In this document: positions 34,053 through 36,626 of the stretch, in pieces
How the letters are laid out: the number at the start of each line of letters is the position of its first letter
Position numbering within the stretch: the stretch's first letter is position 1
Origin: Rickettsiales endosymbiont of Peranema trichophorum
Lineage (GTDB): Bacteria; Pseudomonadota; Alphaproteobacteria; Rickettsiales; Midichloriaceae
Direction: 5' to 3'
Assembly: GCF_004210275.1 (NCBI RefSeq)
Contig: NZ_SCFA01000004.1
Span: 1 to 36,626, forward strand
DNA length: 36,626 nt
The notes under the pieces: generated by a model
Databases searched by the model: none
The model's input: only the letters and a program-made list of their open reading frames with translations
Told to the model about the DNA's origin: nothing
Position numbers and translations under genes: made by a program

Positions 34053-36428
34053 ATGAAACTACTAATCGTGGAGTCCCCATCTAAAGCAAAAACACTAAAC
34101 AAGTATTTGGGAAAAGAATTTGTTGTGTTGTCTTCGTATGGCCATATCAGGGGACTACCATCTGCACCCGGCTCAGTAGAACCAGATGCACAGTTTAAAA
34201 TGCACTATGAAATGACAGACAAGTCTGGTGAGCACGTTAAGAGGATAGTGGAACAAGCCAAAAAAGCAGAGATGATATACCTTGCTACAGACCCCGATCG
34301 GGAAGGCGAAGCGATATCTTGGCATATCAGTGAGATATTACGGATGAAAAAAGCGATCCAACCATCAACCACGGTCAAGCGCATTGTCTTTCATGAAGTG
34401 ACCAAAAAGGCAATTTTAGAAGCATTGTCTCACCCAAAAGACATTGACATGGATCTAGTACACGCTCAGCAAGCTAGACAAGCACTAGATTACCTTGTTG
34501 GCTTTACCTTATCACCGGTTCTATGGCGTAAGCTACCAGGGAGTAAATCCGCAGGTAGAGTCCAATCTGTCGCACTACGTTTGATCAGTGAAAGAGAAGA
34601 TGAGATAGACAAATTTCAAATTCAAGAATACTGGAGCATAGATGCACTCTTTGCAAGTACAGAGAAGGATGTGCAAGAGCATTTCAGTGCTTCATTAACA
34701 CATTACAAGGGACAGAAGCTTGAGAAGCTTAGCATCGGAGGCTCAATCCAAGCTGAATCTATGCTAAAAGATTTAGAGCACAATCAATACAGCGTAATAG
34801 ACATTCAGGAAAAAGAGACCGCACGCCATCCAAGCCCACCTTTCACCACGTCGACTCTAATTCAAGAAGCAGCTAGAAAATTAGGCTTTTCGGCAAAGCA
34901 TACATCCCGTGTTGCTCAAAAGTTGTATGAAGGTATTGCAATAGGGACAGAGGTTAAAGGTTTAATTACATACATGAGAACAGACTCTGTTAACCTTGCA
35001 AAAGAAGCCATTGATAGTATTCGAAGGGAGATCATATCGCTCTATGGTAATGAACGGTGCGCACCTTCACCTAGGGTGTATCAAACTAAAAGTAAAAACG
35101 CACAGGAAGCTCATGAAGCAATACGTCCGACTGATATAGCACTAAAACCAACTAGCATACAAAGTTACTTAGATGCTGATCAATATAAGTTGTACGAGTT
35201 AATTTGGAAACGTACCATAGCCTGTCAAATGAGCAGTGCGAAGGTTAATATCACAACGATATTGATATCCGATCAAAATAACACTGGTACATTTAAAGCT
35301 ACTGGTTCTGTCGTAATTTTTGATGGCTTCTATAAGGTGTACCAGGAAGGAAAGGACGAAGCTGATGACGAGGTTAAAGACAGGCTTCCCGTGCTTCACA
35401 AATATGAGGCATTAAACACTCTTAGTATGAAAGCTAACCAGCACATGACCCAGCCTCCACCACGTTACACTGAGGCGAGTCTCATCAAAAAGTTGGAAGA
35501 GCTTGATATAGGGAGGCCGTCAACGTATTCAAGTATCATCTCAATTTTACAGTCCAGGAATTATGTTGCTTTGGAAAAAAAGCGATTCATCCCAGAGGTA
35601 AGGGGACGGATAGTCACTGCCTTTCTTACACTATATTTTACCAAATATGTTGAGTATCACTTTACCGCAAATTTGGAAGAATCTTTAGATAATGTCGCCA
35701 ATGGACAAAAGGATTGGAGGGCTCTGCTAGAAGATTTTTGGTCAGATTTTCATTTAAAAACAAAAGAGGTGATGACTTTTGACAATCAGGGCATAGTCAC
35801 AAATTTAGAGTCGCACCTTCAACATTTCCTTTTTCCTCCTACAAACCCTAGTACGGACGATCAAACAGCTCCAACAACATCTTGCCCAAAATGCAAAACA
35901 GGAAGATTGCATTTAAAGATGGGAAAATTTGGCGCATTTTTGGGATGTGACAACTACCCAACATGCACTTATGCAAAAAACCTTGACACAACCAACACAG
36001 ATAACGCTACTTCTGAGAGCGTCAAAGAGTCCAAGCTTATCTGTGTTGAGGAAAAATCTGGCAAGCAAATTCTGCTTAAAAATGGACCATATGGGTACTA
36101 TCTACAGTTTGGCGAAGATGCTACTAAAAAAGGTACCAAAAAAGATAGTCTTGTTAGAAGAGTCTCACTCCCAAAATTTTTAAAACCCGAGGATGTCACA
36201 ACAGATATCGCAAAATCCCTGTTGGAGTTGCCCAAAATTTTAGGTAAAGATTCGGTGACAGGACAAAATATTGTTCTAGGAATAGGAAAGTTTGGCCCAT
36301 ATTTAGAGTGTAATAAGCAGTACACATCCTTACGCCAAATGAATATATTTGAAATAGATTTAAACCAGGCAATTTCGTTGATTGCAGAAAGCGCAAAGAA
36401 GAAAAAGCCAGCCAAAAAATCCAAGTAA
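34053..36428 (+). CDS. topA: DNA topoisomerase I (type IA)
   Basis: TopA relaxes negatively supercoiled DNA. The 791-residue enzyme has the TOPRIM domain (LLIVESPSKAKTL; metal residues D80, D82, E84 in ATDPDREGEA), GSKSAGRVQSVALRLI and the active-site tyrosine Y307 in LITYMRTDS. ARPTD-like EAIRPTDI and RYTEASLIKKLEELDIGRPSTY follow. One C4 zinc-finger is visible (CPKCKTGRL, then CDNYPTC) near residues 610-640, followed by TopA C-terminal repeats and a lysine-rich tail (KKKKPAKKSK). The start ATG has AAGGAG further upstream than usual. Full length. Confidence 0.97.
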   Translation: MKLLIVESPSKAKTLNKYLGKEFVVLSSYGHIRGLPSAPGSVEPDAQFKMHYEMTDKSGEHVKRIVEQAKKAEMIYLATDPDREGEAISWHISEILRMKKAIQPSTTVKRIVFHEVTKKAILEALSHPKDIDMDLVHAQQARQALDYLVGFTLSPVLWRKLPGSKSAGRVQSVALRLISEREDEIDKFQIQEYWSIDALFASTEKDVQEHFSASLTHYKGQKLEKLSIGGSIQAESMLKDLEHNQYSVIDIQEKETARHPSPPFTTSTLIQEAARKLGFSAKHTSRVAQKLYEGIAIGTEVKGLITYMRTDSVNLAKEAIDSIRREIISLYGNERCAPSPRVYQTKSKNAQEAHEAIRPTDIALKPTSIQSYLDADQYKLYELIWKRTIACQMSSAKVNITTILISDQNNTGTFKATGSVVIFDGFYKVYQEGKDEADDEVKDRLPVLHKYEALNTLSMKANQHMTQPPPRYTEASLIKKLEELDIGRPSTYSSIISILQSRNYVALEKKRFIPEVRGRIVTAFLTLYFTKYVEYHFTANLEESLDNVANGQKDWRALLEDFWSDFHLKTKEVMTFDNQGIVTNLESHLQHFLFPPTNPSTDDQTAPTTSCPKCKTGRLHLKMGKFGAFLGCDNYPTCTYAKNLDTTNTDNATSESVKESKLICVEEKSGKQILLKNGPYGYYLQFGEDATKKGTKKDSLVRRVSLPKFLKPEDVTTDIAKSLLELPKILGKDSVTGQNIVLGIGKFGPYLECNKQYTSLRQMNIFEIDLNQAISLIAESAKKKKPAKKSK

Positions 36429-36626
36429 TGCTAATAGCAATGTATGGAATGCTGAGGGCTCTCCAGTGATAACGGATGAAGCGACAGACACACGATATTC
36501 ACATGGTCCATTCGTCAAAAGTCTAGATTTTGAATATCTGTATTAGAGTGCTGGTCTCAATTTCCGTGCGATTTATGTTTTTTGCAAAGGCTTATAGCCA
36601 AATGTTGACGTTTGAGGTGCAATATG
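36429..36626. other. Right-edge stretch after topA
   Basis: No supported complete gene. On the + strand a frame from 36566 (GTG) or 36575 (ATG, reads MFFAKAYSQMLTFEVQY) remains open to the window edge and could be the start of a next gene. It is too short to identify. Confidence 0.25.

Overview
The window looks like a chromosomal segment of an AT-rich alphaproteobacterium of the order Rickettsiales. An intracellular lineage with more metabolism than Rickettsia, such as the Midichloriaceae and relatives, would fit. The evidence is gene content and recognisable family features: tandem cysteine desulfurases followed by iscU and iscA, a Tim44-like (TimA) gene followed by mltA, a DUF2610 protein, a Sam-type drug/metabolite transporter, and Rpn/PD-(D/E)XK transposase-like genes. 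No rRNA, insertion sequence with ends, or CRISPR array is visible. The genus cannot be named from the sequence alone.

Layout, left to right. 1-542 is the 3' part of an Rpn-family nuclease gene, followed by tRNA-Gly(GCC) and tRNA-Ala(TGC). 1254-4386 holds engB, convergent with the peptidoglycan precursor genes mraY-murD. 4786-7975 is a tight run encoding a PanG-like reductase, PanB, PanC and RecO, which is pantothenate synthesis from ketoisovalerate without panD. 8089-14202 is a leftward block: nfu, a CpoB/YbgF-like protein, an unrecognised membrane protein translationally coupled to it, iscA, iscU, iscS and a second desulfurase. 14574-20893 holds an alpha/beta hydrolase, a glnHPQ-type amino-acid ABC transporter with a near-consensus promoter, a DUF2610 gene, transketolase and a probable S-adenosylmethionine importer. 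20922-26196 holds an MFS transporter, timA, mltA and the ribosomal genes rplI, rpsR, rpsF and rpsU.

26361-31901 reads as an accessory region. It contains a broken Rpn remnant, a HExxH metallopeptidase-like protein, an orphan Dam methylase, a small unknown gene, a minimal nucleotidyltransferase with no HEPN partner, and a large secreted protein. That protein has a thaumatin-like domain of 18 cysteines, a Pro-Thr repeat linker and three copies of an unknown C-terminal module. It is the most unusual item here and is proposed as a candidate secreted effector or surface factor.

The right end returns to housekeeping genes: ispG, tsaC and topA. Together the genes show an organism that makes its own peptidoglycan precursors, isoprenoid precursors (MEP pathway), Fe-S clusters and pantothenate. 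It probably imports amino acids, S-adenosylmethionine and other solutes from a host.
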